Source: Streptomyces piniterrae
Lineage (GTDB): Bacteria; Actinomycetota; Actinomycetes; Streptomycetales; Streptomycetaceae
Length of the DNA stretch: 64,000 bases
Direction: 5' to 3'
Assembly: GCF_005048155.1 (NCBI RefSeq)
Contig: NZ_SUMB01000003.1
Location: 806,001 to 870,000, forward strand
Of this stretch, positions 39,507 through 49,121 are shown in pieces. The translations under genes and the position numbers were made by a program. Numbering within the stretch: the first letter of the stretch is position 1; the number at the start of each line of letters is the position of its first letter. The notes beneath the pieces are model-generated. The model worked only from the letters and a program-made list of their open reading frames with translations, searched no databases and was not told the DNA's origin.

Positions 39507-40478
39507 TCAGCGCAGGCCCATTGCCGTGGCGTCCGTTTCCGGCAGCCACCAGTCGGATTCGGGTTTCGCCAACCAGGCGTCTTTTTCGCCGAGTTCACGT
39601 GCGGCGGCGCGCAGCGCGTCGAGTCCGGGGTGGCGTAGCCCGCGTCGCCACACCATGGCGATCGGGGAGAGCGGTACGGGGTCGACGAGGGGCCGTAGCA
39701 CCATTCCCGGTACGTCGATGAATTCGACGCTGGCCAGTACCGCCCATCCCTGTTTGCGTACCACGCGGGTGAATTCGCGGGAGCCGTCGATTTCCGGGAA
39801 CGGTGCGGCCATCGCGATGCCCCGGCCTTCGAAGAGGCGGGCGGCCAGGTCCGTCCATTCGGCGGTCTGGGGGTTTCCGGCGCCGGCGTAGAGCGTTTCG
39901 CCGGCGAGTTCGGCGAGCGGGACGGTGGTGCGGGCGGCCAGCCGGTGGTTCTCGTCGAGCAGTACGGTCATGGGCTCCAGTCGGACGGGCTGGTGGTCGA
40001 GTTCGGCCCGTACGGTGTGCGGCAGTGCGGCGAAGCGTCCGAAGGAGACGTCCAGGCGTCCGGCCAGGAGTTCGCCGGCCGCGCCGGTCAGGCCGCTGTG
40101 GAAGCGGGCGACCAGTTCGCAGCTGTCCGGTAGCCGGCGGCGGGCGTCCTCCAGCACTCGGTGCGCGGTGCCGATCGGCACGCCGACGTCGACCAGCAGC
40201 GGTCGCTCGGGGTCCGCGCGGAAGGCGGCCGCCAGCTCGTCGTGTGCCGCCAACACCCGCTGTGCGTAGGGGAGCAGGCGTTCGCCTTCCGCGGTGAGGG
40301 CGACCTGGCGTGTGGTGCGGACGAACAGGTCGGCTCCCAGCTCCCGTTCCAGGCGTCGGATGTCGCGGCTCAGTGCCTGCTGGGCGGTGTACAGGCGGGC
40401 GGCGGCGCGGGTGAAGTGGAGTTCGTCGGCGACGGCGGTGAAGGCGCGCAGCAGCCGGGGGTCTATGTCGTACGGCAC
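39507..40478 (-). CDS. LysR family transcriptional regulator
   Basis: The 323-residue protein starts at GTG 40478 (VPYDIDPRLLRAFTAVADEL). The LysR winged HTH is residues 5-64: FTAVADELHFTRAAARLYTAQQALSRDIRRLERELGADLFVRT. A substrate-binding domain follows (LLVDVGVPIGTAHRVLED, LAGRLDVSFGRFAALP, MVWRRGLRHPGLDALRAAARELG). It is divergent from the MFS exporter gene, 93 bp away, the standard arrangement in which the LysR protein controls both promoters. The inducer is unknown. Confidence 0.93.
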   Translation of the reverse strand: MPYDIDPRLLRAFTAVADELHFTRAAARLYTAQQALSRDIRRLERELGADLFVRTTRQVALTAEGERLLPYAQRVLAAHDELAAAFRADPERPLLVDVGVPIGTAHRVLEDARRRLPDSCELVARFHSGLTGAAGELLAGRLDVSFGRFAALPHTVRAELDHQPVRLEPMTVLLDENHRLAARTTVPLAELAGETLYAGAGNPQTAEWTDLAARLFEGRGIAMAAPFPEIDGSREFTRVVRKQGWAVLASVEFIDVPGMVLRPLVDPVPLSPIAMVWRRGLRHPGLDALRAAARELGEKDAWLAKPESDWWLPETDATAMGLR

Positions 40479-40571
40479 GGGCTCATCCTGGCACTGAACG
40501 GCGCGCGGGACTGCTTGCCGAATTGACAACGCAGGTGCGTGAATTGGCGCTGATCAGGTGTTGGACGTGCG
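40479..40571. promoter_or_regulatory. Divergent LysR / MFS promoter region
   Basis: 93 bp with AATTGACAACGCAGGTGCGTGAATT, a dyad-like region containing several T-N11-A possibilities near 40521-40547, suitable for a LysR operator. Confidence 0.5.
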
Positions 40572-41918
40572 GTGGGTGCTGCCGCGACCGTAGAGGGCAT
40601 GATCCTCTTCCTGGCCGCCCGACCCGTCACCGCCCGCCCTGTCACCGCCCGCCCTGCCGCCGCCCCTCCCGTACGGCCGCGCCGGCGCGTCCGTCGTGGC
40701 CGTGGGCGGGTGCGTGCCCTCGCCGCCCCGTACCGTCGGATTTTCGCCGTGCCGGGGACCCGGGCGTTCACCGTCGCCAACCTGCTGGCCCGGCTTCCCA
40801 TGGGCATGCTCAGCGTCAGCGCGGTCCTGATGATCGCGGGGTCGCGTGGCTCGTATGCGCTGGCCGGTGCGGTCGTGGCGACCGGGCTGGCGGCGACGGC
40901 GCTGGTCGGACCGTGGACGGCCCGTCTGGTCGACCGCTATGGGCAGGCCCGTATCGCCGTCCCGGCCACCGCTCTCGCCGCCCTCGGCTCGCTCTCCCTC
41001 CTCCTCTGCGTGCGTTATGACGCGCCCGCCTGGACCCTGTTCGCCTCGTACGCCGCCACGGCCACCACGCCCAACACGGGCGGGATGTCCCGGGCGCGCT
41101 GGGCGCATCTGTTCCGTGACGATCCGGCCGCCCGGCACACCGCGAACTCCTTCGAGCAGGCGGCGGACGAGCTGTGCTTCATGCTCGGTCCGGTGCTGGC
41201 GACGCTGCTGTGCACCGCCCTCTTCCCGGAGGCGGGTACGGCGGTGGCGGCGGCGCTGCTGCTGGCCGGGGTGCTGCTCTTCGCGGCGCAGCGCTCCACC
41301 GAGCCGCCCGTCGCGCCCAAGACGGCCGTCCGTCCTCGTTCGCCGCTCCGCCTCCCGGGGCTGCCGCCCCTCCTCGTCACCTTCCTCTCCACCGGCGCGA
41401 TCTTCGGTTCGCTCGAAGTCGTGACGATCGCGTTCGCGGACGATCATGGTGTACGGGGCGTGGCCGGCGGCATGCTCGCGCTCCAGGCGGCCGGTTCCTG
41501 CGCGGCGGGCCTGCTCTATGGTCTGCTGCGGCCTGCGGGCGCGGCGGGCAGGAGGTTCCTGGGCTGCCTGGCCGCCATGGCCGTCCTGATGCTGCTGCCC
41601 CTGGCGGCCGCCGCGACGGGGAGCCTGCCGACCCTGGCCGTCGCGCTGCTGCTGGCGGGGATGGTGACCGCCCCGACGATGGTCACCGGTATGGGCCTGG
41701 TCCAATCCCGTACTCCGGCGGCTCAGTTGAACGAGGGCATGACACTGGCCGTCACCGCTCTCCTGGCGGGCATCGCGGCGGGCTCGGCGGTGGGTGGCTG
41801 GGCGGTGGATCACCTGGCGGGGCCGGGCCCGGCGTATGTCGTGCCCGCCGTGGCGGCCGCTCTCGCCCTGGTCGTTTCGTTGCCGAGCAATGCCGGCCGT
41901 TTCGTTGCGGAGCGATAA
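40572..41918 (+). CDS. Major facilitator superfamily exporter
   Basis: The protein has up to 448 residues with about 12 membrane helices. After a basic N-terminus (AARPVTARPVTARPAAAPP, encoded by 15-bp repeats) comes FTVANLLARLPMGMLSVSAVLMIAG. Motif A is in GPWTARLVDRYGQARI. The first half ends with NTGGMSRARWAHLF and DELCFMLGPVLATLLCTALF. The second half begins PPLLVTFLSTGAIFGSLEVVTIAFADDHG. This resembles streptomycete MFS drug or metabolite exporters of the type paired with LysR regulators. The start is uncertain: GTG 40572 or ATG 40599; neither has a convincing SD. It converges on ssrA with a shared terminator. Confidence 0.88.
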   Translation: MGAAATVEGMILFLAARPVTARPVTARPAAAPPVRPRRRVRRGRGRVRALAAPYRRIFAVPGTRAFTVANLLARLPMGMLSVSAVLMIAGSRGSYALAGAVVATGLAATALVGPWTARLVDRYGQARIAVPATALAALGSLSLLLCVRYDAPAWTLFASYAATATTPNTGGMSRARWAHLFRDDPAARHTANSFEQAADELCFMLGPVLATLLCTALFPEAGTAVAAALLLAGVLLFAAQRSTEPPVAPKTAVRPRSPLRLPGLPPLLVTFLSTGAIFGSLEVVTIAFADDHGVRGVAGGMLALQAAGSCAAGLLYGLLRPAGAAGRRFLGCLAAMAVLMLLPLAAAATGSLPTLAVALLLAGMVTAPTMVTGMGLVQSRTPAAQLNEGMTLAVTALLAGIAAGSAVGGWAVDHLAGPGPAYVVPAVAAALALVVSLPSNAGRFVAER

Positions 41919-41925
41919 ACGACTC

Positions 41926-41958
41926 AGGCCCCGGTGTCCTCTCGGACACACGGGGCCT
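41926..41958. terminator. Bidirectional terminator between MFS gene and ssrA
   Basis: AGGCCCCGGTGTCC / GGACACACGGGGCCT with a TCTC loop and a single bulge lies 7 nt past the MFS stop and 19 nt past the tmRNA 3' end. Confidence 0.85.
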
Positions 41959-41977
41959 GGGCCTCACATGGGAATTG

Positions 41978-42344
41978 TGGAGATGGCGGGAATCGAACCC
42001 GCGTCCAACGGTGCAGAATCAGGGCTTCTCCGAGTGCAGTTCGCTGCGATTTTCTCGGCCCCGGAGATCACGCGAACAAGTCTCCGACGGGCCCAGCCAC
42101 TGTTTGATTTCCTTCTGGACCCCGTGACCGGGTCTAGAAGTTTAGTTCCCTAGCTGATGCCAGGATCCGGGTCGGGAACAGCCCCGGGCTGACACTTCGC
42201 AAGTCGCTACTTAGGCAGCGAGGGCGAAGGAATCGCGCTTGGTGTTGGCGATTATTGGTTGCGACATATGGTTAACGAGATCATTGCCGCTTCCTCGACT
42301 CGCTTCCCCTGCTTCGACATCCGCTGTCGAAACCGATCATCCCC
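41978..42344 (-). ncRNA. ssrA: tmRNA (trans-translation RNA), short proteolysis tag
   Basis: On the minus strand the 5' end is GGGGATGATCGGTTTCGAC and the 3' end GACGCGGGTTCGATTCCCGCC then ATCTCC plus A. The acceptor stem GGGGAUG / CAUCUCC pairs, and the T arm has GGTTCGATTCC. CCA is not encoded. The tag frame runs from 42249 to 42211: ANTKRDSFALAA then UAA, preceded by the usual resume region. Its total length is about 367 nt. It frees stalled ribosomes together with SmpB, encoded just upstream. The GCACCTTTATCGGTGC and GCACCC...GGGTGC small palindromes at 42359-42396 lie in the promoter or smpB tail. Confidence 0.95.
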
Positions 42345-42465
42345 ATGTTTTTTTATCAAGCACCGATAAAGGTGCCACATGCACCCTCCTGGGGTGCGCT
42401 GCCATCGTACGTGAACAACGGACGACGTCGCCAGCATATTCCCCGGCGGCCCCGGCAGGGGACTC

Positions 42466-42966
42466 TCAGGCCCGCTGCCGCCGCCGTGCCGCCGAAATCG
42501 CCCGGTCCGTCTCACGACGGTCCTGCTGCTCACGCAGCGTCTGCCGCTTGTCGTACTCCTTCTTTCCCCTGGCCAGCGCGATCTCGACCTTGGCCCGGCC
42601 GTCCTTGAAGTAGAGGGCCAGCGGCACGATGGTGTGGCCGGACTCCTGGCTCTTGGACTCCAGCTTGTCGATCTCCGCGCGGTGCATCAGCAGCTTCCGC
42701 TTGCGGCGCGCGCTGTGGTTGGTCCAGGTTCCCTGTGCGTATTCCGGGATGTGCACGTTGTGCAGCCATGCCTCGCCGCGGTCGATCTGGATGAATCCGT
42801 CCACCAGCGACGCCCGCCCCTGCCGCAGCGACTTCACCTCGGTGCCGGTCAGCACCAGGCCACATTCATAGGTGTCCAGAATGTGGTAGTCGTGCCGCGC
42901 CTTCTTGTGCTGCGCGACGAGCTTGCGCCCGGGGTTCTTGTCCTTGTCCTTGGTCTGCTTGCTCAT
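42466..42966 (-). CDS. smpB: SsrA-binding protein SmpB
   Basis: The 166-residue protein is a standard SmpB: an OB-fold core ([53 protein letters not shown]), then [16 protein letters not shown] and [31 protein letters not shown] basic C-terminal tail ([24 protein letters not shown]) enters the mRNA channel. It binds the tRNA-like domain of tmRNA and brings it to stalled ribosomes. Its gene lies 121 bp upstream of ssrA on the same strand, and 18 nt downstream of ctpA, so ctpA-smpB may be cotranscribed. Confidence 0.98.
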   Translation of the reverse strand: MSKQTKDKDKNPGRKLVAQHKKARHDYHILDTYECGLVLTGTEVKSLRQGRASLVDGFIQIDRGEAWLHNVHIPEYAQGTWTNHSARRKRKLLMHRAEIDKLESKSQESGHTIVPLALYFKDGRAKVEIALARGKKEYDKRQTLREQQDRRETDRAISAARRRQRA

Positions 42967-42984
42967 AGTGCCGCCATTTTCGCA

Positions 42985-44199
42985 CTAAGCACCCGTGCCG
43001 AGGCCACTCAATACCGTGCGGGCCCGTTTCTCCGCCCCGCCGTCGACGATCAGGTCGGGGGTGATGCCATGGCCGTCGACGGCCCGGCCCGACGGTGTGC
43101 GGTAGTGGCCGACGGTCAGCTCGGCGACCGAGCCGTCGGGCAGCTCGGTGGGCATCTGCACCGAGCCCTTGCCGAAGGTCGGTGAGCCGACGACGATCGC
43201 CCGGCCGCGGTCCTGGAGGGCGCCGGCCAGCAGTTCGCCGGCGCTCATCGTGCCGCCGTCGACCAGCACCACCAGCGGGATCCGGGTGTCGCCGTGGCCC
43301 TCGGCGTACAGGGCGCGTTGGCTGCCGTCGACGTCGTAGGTGGCGACCAGGCCGCCGTCCAGGAAGGCGGAGGCGGTGGCGACGGCCTCGGTGACCAGGC
43401 CGCCGGTGTTGCCCCGCAGGTCGAGCAGGAGTCCGCCGTGCGGGGAGGCGTCGCGGACCGCCCGGCGGACCTCCGCTCCGGTGCCCTTGGCGAACGCGGT
43501 GATCTTGATGCGGGTCAGTCCGTGGCGGCCGCCCACGCGGTCGACGGTGACGTTCTGGGTGCTGAGGCGGGTGCGGTGCAGGGTCGTGGTCCAGCGCCGG
43601 TCGCCGCGCTGGAGGTCCAGCTCGACGGGGGTGCCGGCGCCGGCGGCGGGGCCGCGCGCTCCCTGGGGGACGCCGCGCAGCCGGCCGACGATCTCGGTGA
43701 CCGGCCGGCCCTGGGAGGCCCGGCCGTCGATGGCGCGGAGCCGGTCGCCGACGGCGATCCCGGCGCGGGCGGCGGGGCTGCCGGGCTGGACGCGGGACAC
43801 CGCGATCCGGCCACCGTCCGCCTGCCGTACCCAGAGGCCGACGCCGACGTACGCGCCGTCCAACTGCTGCTGGAAGTCCTCGAACTCGCCGGCCGTGTAG
43901 ACCGTTGACCAGCGGTCGCCGCTGCGGCTGACGACGTCGGCGGCGGCCTTCGACCCGGACTTGCCGTCCTCGATGGCCTGGGAGGCGGCCCGTTCGACGG
44001 CCTCGCGGTCCGCGGTACGGGCGGCGGGGGCGTGTCCGGCAGCTATCGGGCTGCCGGCGGGCCGCGACTCGGCGCCCTCGGCGCCGTCGCTCCAGATCCC
44101 GGTTGCCGCGCCGGTGGCGAGCATGCTCGCAAATACCAACGTCAGGGCCGCCCCGCGGCGAATGCGGCGAGGCCGGTCGTACGAACACGGGCCCGACAT
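42985..44199 (-). CDS. ctpA: C-terminal processing protease, S41 family
   Basis: The 404-residue protein begins MSGPCSYDRPRRIRRGAALT, with a signal-anchor (ALTLVFASMLATGAATG). A PDZ domain follows (GVGLWVRQADGGRIAVSRVQPGSPAARAGIAVGDRLRAIDG). The S41 catalytic domain has LLLDLRGNTGGLVTEAVA, the nucleophile in VDGGTMSAGELLAGALQD and the catalytic lysine in VGSPTFGKGSVQ (Ser-Lys dyad). It degrades or trims exported proteins at unstructured C-termini. ATG 44199 is preferred because TTG 44220 would lie at the edge of the ftsX terminator. Between FtsX and SmpB on the same strand. The target is unknown. Confidence 0.93.
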   Translation of the reverse strand: MSGPCSYDRPRRIRRGAALTLVFASMLATGAATGIWSDGAEGAESRPAGSPIAAGHAPAARTADREAVERAASQAIEDGKSGSKAAADVVSRSGDRWSTVYTAGEFEDFQQQLDGAYVGVGLWVRQADGGRIAVSRVQPGSPAARAGIAVGDRLRAIDGRASQGRPVTEIVGRLRGVPQGARGPAAGAGTPVELDLQRGDRRWTTTLHRTRLSTQNVTVDRVGGRHGLTRIKITAFAKGTGAEVRRAVRDASPHGGLLLDLRGNTGGLVTEAVATASAFLDGGLVATYDVDGSQRALYAEGHGDTRIPLVVLVDGGTMSAGELLAGALQDRGRAIVVGSPTFGKGSVQMPTELPDGSVAELTVGHYRTPSGRAVDGHGITPDLIVDGGAEKRARTVLSGLGTGA

Positions 44200-44220
44200 G
44201 CCGGTGAGTCTAGGCGACAA

Positions 44221-44258
44221 AAGGGCGCCGCACGGTGAGTTGACCGTACGGCGCCCTT
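44221..44258 (-). terminator. Terminator of the ftsE-ftsX operon
   Basis: On the minus strand AAGGGCGCCGTACGGT / ACCGTGCGGCGCCCTT (one mismatch, 6-nt loop) is followed by TTGTC. It lies 8 nt past the ftsX stop and just before the ctpA start, so ctpA needs its own promoter or read-through. Confidence 0.85.
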
Positions 44259-44266
44259 GGCAAAGC

Positions 44267-45181
44267 TCACACCTTGAGGTACTTGCGCAGTGCGAAAAAC
44301 GCGGCCAGAGCGGGCATCAGCAGCCCGATGAGCAGCACCAGGGGCAGTACCGCGGCCACCGAGTCCCAGCCGATGAAGTTGATGACCTGGATCTTCTCCG
44401 CCAGCCAGTTGTTGACCAGGATGTACTTGCCGCCGACGATCAGCACGCAGGCGAACGCGGCGCCGAGCAGGCCGGCGATGGCGGCCTCCAGGATGAACGG
44501 CATCTGGATGTAGAAGCTGGACGCTCCCACCAGCCGCATGATCCCCGTCTCCCGCCTCCGGCTGAACGCCGACACCCGCACGGTGTTGACGATCAGCATC
44601 AGCGCAACGACCAGCATCAGCCCCATCACACACAGTGCGGCGATATTCATGCCGTTGAGCAGGTTGAACAGCGGCTCAACGGTGTCCCGTTGGTCCTGTA
44701 CCTCCTGCACACCGGGCCGCTCGGAGAACGCCGACTTGATGACCGAGTACTTCGTCGGGTCCTTCAGCTTGACGCGGAACGACTCCGGGAGCTGGTCGGG
44801 CGTCACCAGCCCGGCGACGGGCGTGTCGCCGAACTGCTCCTTGTAGTGCTTGTACGCCTGGTCGCTGGACTCGTACTGGACCGGCTTCTGCACGATCGGC
44901 AGCCGGTTCAGCTCGGCCTTGATGTCGTCCTTCTGCTGCTGGGTGGCGGCGCCCTTGGCGCAGTTGGTGCCGGCCGCGGCATCGTTCTTGTTGCAGAAGA
45001 AGATCGAGACGTTGACCTTGTCGTACCAGTAGCCCTTCATCGTGCTGACCTGGTCGCGCATCAGCAGCGACGCGCCGAACAGGCCGAGCGAGAGGGCGAC
45101 GGAGACGATGACGGCGAAGGTCATCGTGAGGTTACGGCGGAGACCGACGCCGATCTCCGACAGGACGAACTGGGCGCGCAT
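44267..45181 (-). CDS. ftsX: Cell division protein FtsX
   Basis: The 304-residue protein has four membrane segments: one after the N-terminus (NLTMTFAVIVSVALSLGLFG), then an extracytoplasmic loop of about 130 residues (KGYWYDKVNVSIFFCNKND...RPGVQEVQDQ), and three more (IAALCVMGLMLVVALMLIVN, LEAAIAGLLGAAFACVLIVGG, VLPLVLLIGLLMPALAAFF). The FtsX permease motif is VRVSAFSRRRETGIMRLVGASS. With FtsE it forms a septal complex that activates peptidoglycan hydrolases through the outer loop. The loop contains a cysteine pair (FFCNKND...GTNCAKG) that may form a disulfide. 9 nt from ftsE. Confidence 0.97.
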   Translation of the reverse strand: MRAQFVLSEIGVGLRRNLTMTFAVIVSVALSLGLFGASLLMRDQVSTMKGYWYDKVNVSIFFCNKNDAAAGTNCAKGAATQQQKDDIKAELNRLPIVQKPVQYESSDQAYKHYKEQFGDTPVAGLVTPDQLPESFRVKLKDPTKYSVIKSAFSERPGVQEVQDQRDTVEPLFNLLNGMNIAALCVMGLMLVVALMLIVNTVRVSAFSRRRETGIMRLVGASSFYIQMPFILEAAIAGLLGAAFACVLIVGGKYILVNNWLAEKIQVINFIGWDSVAAVLPLVLLIGLLMPALAAFFALRKYLKV

Positions 45182-45190
45182 GGCGTCCTT

Positions 45191-45880
45191 TCAGTGCTGG
45201 TAGCCGTACACGCCGCGCGACTGGTCGCGTACGAGCCGGCCCTTTTCGAGTTCCATGACCCGCTTGCGCATCTGGTCGACGATCTGCTGGTCGTGGGTGG
45301 CCATGACCACCGTCGTACCGGTCCTGTTGATCCGGTCCAGCAGCTTCATGATGCCGACGGAGGTCTGCGGGTCGAGGTTTCCGGTGGGCTCGTCCGCGAT
45401 GAGCAGCATCGGGCGGTTCACGAAGGCCCGCGCGATGGCGACGCGCTGCTGTTCACCACCGGAGAGCTCACCGGGCATACGGTCCTCTTTGCCACCGAGG
45501 CCGACGAGTTCGAGGACCTCGGGAACCGTCTTGCGGATCTGTCCGCGCGGCTTGCCGATGACCTCGAGCGCGAAGGCGACGTTCTGCCCCACCGTCTTGT
45601 TGGGGAGCAGCCGGAAGTCCTGGAAGACCGTGCCGACCTGGCGCCGCATCTGCGGCACCTTCCAGTTGGACAGCTTCGCGAGGTCCTTCCCCAGTACGTG
45701 CACATGGCCATGGCTGGCCCGCTCCTCGCGCAGGAGCAGCCGCAGGAAGGTGGACTTACCGGAGCCCGAGGAGCCCACCAGGAAGACGAACTCGCCGCGC
45801 TCGATCTCCAGGGAGACGTCCCTGAGCGCGGGGCGGTTCTGCTTCGGGTAGGTCTTGGAGACGTTGTCGAATCGGATCAC
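45191..45880 (-). CDS. ftsE: Cell division ATP-binding protein FtsE
   Basis: The 229-residue ABC ATPase has [22 protein letters not shown] (Walker A), the Q-loop region [28 protein letters not shown], signature [16 protein letters not shown] and Walker [14 protein letters not shown], ending with [20 protein letters not shown]. It matches FtsE with the typical [30 protein letters not shown] start. It pairs with FtsX and is bound to the membrane face at the septum. It is the first gene of the ftsEX operon. Confidence 0.97.
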   Translation of the reverse strand: MIRFDNVSKTYPKQNRPALRDVSLEIERGEFVFLVGSSGSGKSTFLRLLLREERASHGHVHVLGKDLAKLSNWKVPQMRRQVGTVFQDFRLLPNKTVGQNVAFALEVIGKPRGQIRKTVPEVLELVGLGGKEDRMPGELSGGEQQRVAIARAFVNRPMLLIADEPTGNLDPQTSVGIMKLLDRINRTGTTVVMATHDQQIVDQMRKRVMELEKGRLVRDQSRGVYGYQH

Positions 45881-46174
45881 TGATGCACCACGGTCGACCT
45901 GGATAGGGGCACGGTTGCCGGGTCACGGCTTCCCGTCGGTGAGCGTGACCCTACGCGAACCTCGCGTTCCGGTGCAGTCACCGTCATGGGTTGGTGCCGT
46001 TCTTCACGGCATCTACGGGACAAAAGGCGCACAATTTCGCGAGGATTCGGCCCGGATGCGGCCGGGATTCAGCGGGAATTCCACGGGGCGCGCCGTTCCG
46101 TCGGGGACCTGGCACAGTGGTAGGGGGAACCAATGCGCCTTCCGGTGCGTTGGCGCAGTGGAGAAGGAGGTCGC

Positions 46175-46378
46175 ATGACGTACGACCGATTGGTGTGCGC
46201 CAACTGCGCGGCCCCTGTGAGCGAGGGCCGCTGCCCTGTGTGCCGGGCGAGCAGGGAGCATCTTCGGCATCAGGCGGGCGGGATGTTCGCCCAGCTCAAC
46301 CCCGCGATGCTGGTGGCACTGCTGGTCCTGCTGATCGCGGTCGGTGTGCTGCTCAGCCAGGCCGTCCAGGGCGGCTAG
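46175..46378 (+). CDS. Zinc-ribbon miniprotein with C-terminal membrane anchor
   Basis: The 67-residue protein follows a near-perfect ribosome site (AGAAGGAGGTCGC ATG). It begins MTYDRLVCANCAAPVSEGRCPVC with two CxxC knuckles (CANC, CPVC) forming a small zinc ribbon. It ends with one hydrophobic helix (AMLVALLVLLIAVGVLLSQAV), so it is a tail-anchored protein with the ribbon in the cytoplasm. Divergent from ftsE. I recall that streptomycetes have such a protein next to ftsEX, but its role is unknown. A very strong terminator follows at 46476-46513. Confidence 0.9.
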   Translation: MTYDRLVCANCAAPVSEGRCPVCRASREHLRHQAGGMFAQLNPAMLVALLVLLIAVGVLLSQAVQGG

Positions 46379-46413
46379 GGATACCGGCAGGACGCCCGTG
46401 AAGCGGTGACTGA

Positions 46414-47804
<1,391 letters not shown>

Positions 47805-48911
47805 CTACTTCTCCTGCTGCTTGCGCCAGCGGATCCCGGCCTCCAGGAAGCCGTCGATGTCGCCGTCCAGCACGGCCGTCGGGTTGCCGACCTCGAACTC
47901 GGTCCGCAGGTCCTTGACCATCTGGTAAGGGTGCAGGACGTACGAACGCATCTGGTTGCCCCAGGAGTTGCCGCCGTCGCCCTTGAGCGCGTCCATCTTG
48001 GCCTGCTCCTCCTGGCGGCGGCGTTCGAGCAGCTTGGCCTGGAGGACGTTCATCGCGGACGCCTTGTTCTGGATCTGCGAGCGCTCGTTCTGACAGGAGA
48101 CGACGATGCCGGTGGGGATGTGCGTCAGCCGGACCGCCGAGTCCGTGGTGTTCACGCCCTGGCCACCGGGCCCGGACGACCGGTAGACGTCCACCCGCAG
48201 CTCGGACTCGTCGATCTCGATGTGGTCGGTCTTCTCGACCACGGGCAGCACCTCGACACCCGCGAACGAGGTCTGGCGGCGGCCCTGGTTGTCGAACGGC
48301 GAGATACGCACCAGACGGTGCGTGCCCTGCTCCACGGACAACGTGCCGTAGGCGTACGGCACCTGGACGGAGAAGGTGGTCGACTTGATGCCGGCCTCTT
48401 CCGCGTACGACGTCTCGTACAGCTCGGTCTTGTAGCCGTGGCGCTCGGCCCAGCGCAGATACATCCGCTGGAGCTTCTCGGCGAAGTCGGCGGCGTCCAC
48501 CCCGCCGGCCTCGGCGCGGATGTTGACGACCGCCTCACGGGAGTCGTACTCGCCGGACAGCAGGGTGCGGACCTCCAGCTCGTCCACCGCCTTGCGGACG
48601 GACTCCAGCTCGGCCTCGGCCTCCACGCGGGCGTCCTCGTCGTCCTCGGCCTCGGCGAGCTCGAAGAGCACCTCGAGGTCGTCGACCCGGCCGCGCAGCT
48701 CCTCGGCCCGGCGCAGCTGGCCCTGCAGGAACGACAGCTGGCTGGTGATCTTCTGCGCGCTCTCCGGGTCGTCCCACAGGGACGGCGCCGCGGCCTGCTC
48801 CTCGAGCACGGCGATATCGGCCCTCATCTTGTCGAGGTCCAGGACGGCCTCGATCGACCCCATGGTCGAGGAGAGGGACTTCAGCTCTTCGGAAACATCG
48901 ACGACTGCCAC
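47805..48911 (-). CDS. prfB: Peptide chain release factor 2
   Basis: The 368-residue factor terminates translation at UGA and UAA. It begins with GTG 48911 ([19 protein letters not shown]). The stop-codon reading tripeptide SPF is in [18 protein letters not shown] and the catalytic GGQ is in [20 protein letters not shown]. The N-terminal helical domain ([20 protein letters not shown]) is normal. No in-frame UGA frameshift site occurs in the first 30 codons, so the autoregulatory frameshift of E. coli is absent here. A dispersed palindromic element lies upstream, between prfB and pkaB. Confidence 0.98.
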   Translation of the reverse strand: MAVVDVSEELKSLSSTMGSIEAVLDLDKMRADIAVLEEQAAAPSLWDDPESAQKITSQLSFLQGQLRRAEELRGRVDDLEVLFELAEAEDDEDARVEAEAELESVRKAVDELEVRTLLSGEYDSREAVVNIRAEAGGVDAADFAEKLQRMYLRWAERHGYKTELYETSYAEEAGIKSTTFSVQVPYAYGTLSVEQGTHRLVRISPFDNQGRRQTSFAGVEVLPVVEKTDHIEIDESELRVDVYRSSGPGGQGVNTTDSAVRLTHIPTGIVVSCQNERSQIQNKASAMNVLQAKLLERRRQEEQAKMDALKGDGGNSWGNQMRSYVLHPYQMVKDLRTEFEVGNPTAVLDGDIDGFLEAGIRWRKQQEK

Positions 48912-48951
48912 GCACCCAGCCTAACGGCTGCCGCAGACAACTGTGCTCGCC

Positions 48952-49009
48952 CCGTTTTCGACCGTCCCGCCGCGGGGGTTTCCCGCCGTCGCGCCTGCGG
49001 CGGGCGTGG
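48952..49009 (+). repeat. Dispersed palindromic element, copy c
   Basis: Starts CCGTTTTCGACCGTCCCGCC, then GCGGGGGTTTCCCGCCGTCG, then CGCCTGCGGCGGGCGTGG. The middle can form GCCGCGGG...CCCGCCG-type hairpins. It shares both outer blocks with 12283 and 12508. Confidence 0.75.
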
Positions 49010-49121
49010 GTGGTGGGGGCGACCGTTTCCCGTCCGGCTTCTTGTGATCCTGCTCACAAGGCGCGCCTGATCGCTTACGTGCCCCCCAACCGCAGCCCAA
49101 GCCCATCGGACGCGCGGATCG

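Noticed and set aside
41978..42060. Separate tRNA gene (T arm GGTTCGATTCC)
   Set aside because: It is the 3' tRNA-like domain of tmRNA; the 5' half lies 290 nt away at 42344 with the tag frame between.
48830..48911. Programmed +1 frameshift in prfB
   Set aside because: The frame is open from GTG 48911 with no early UGA.
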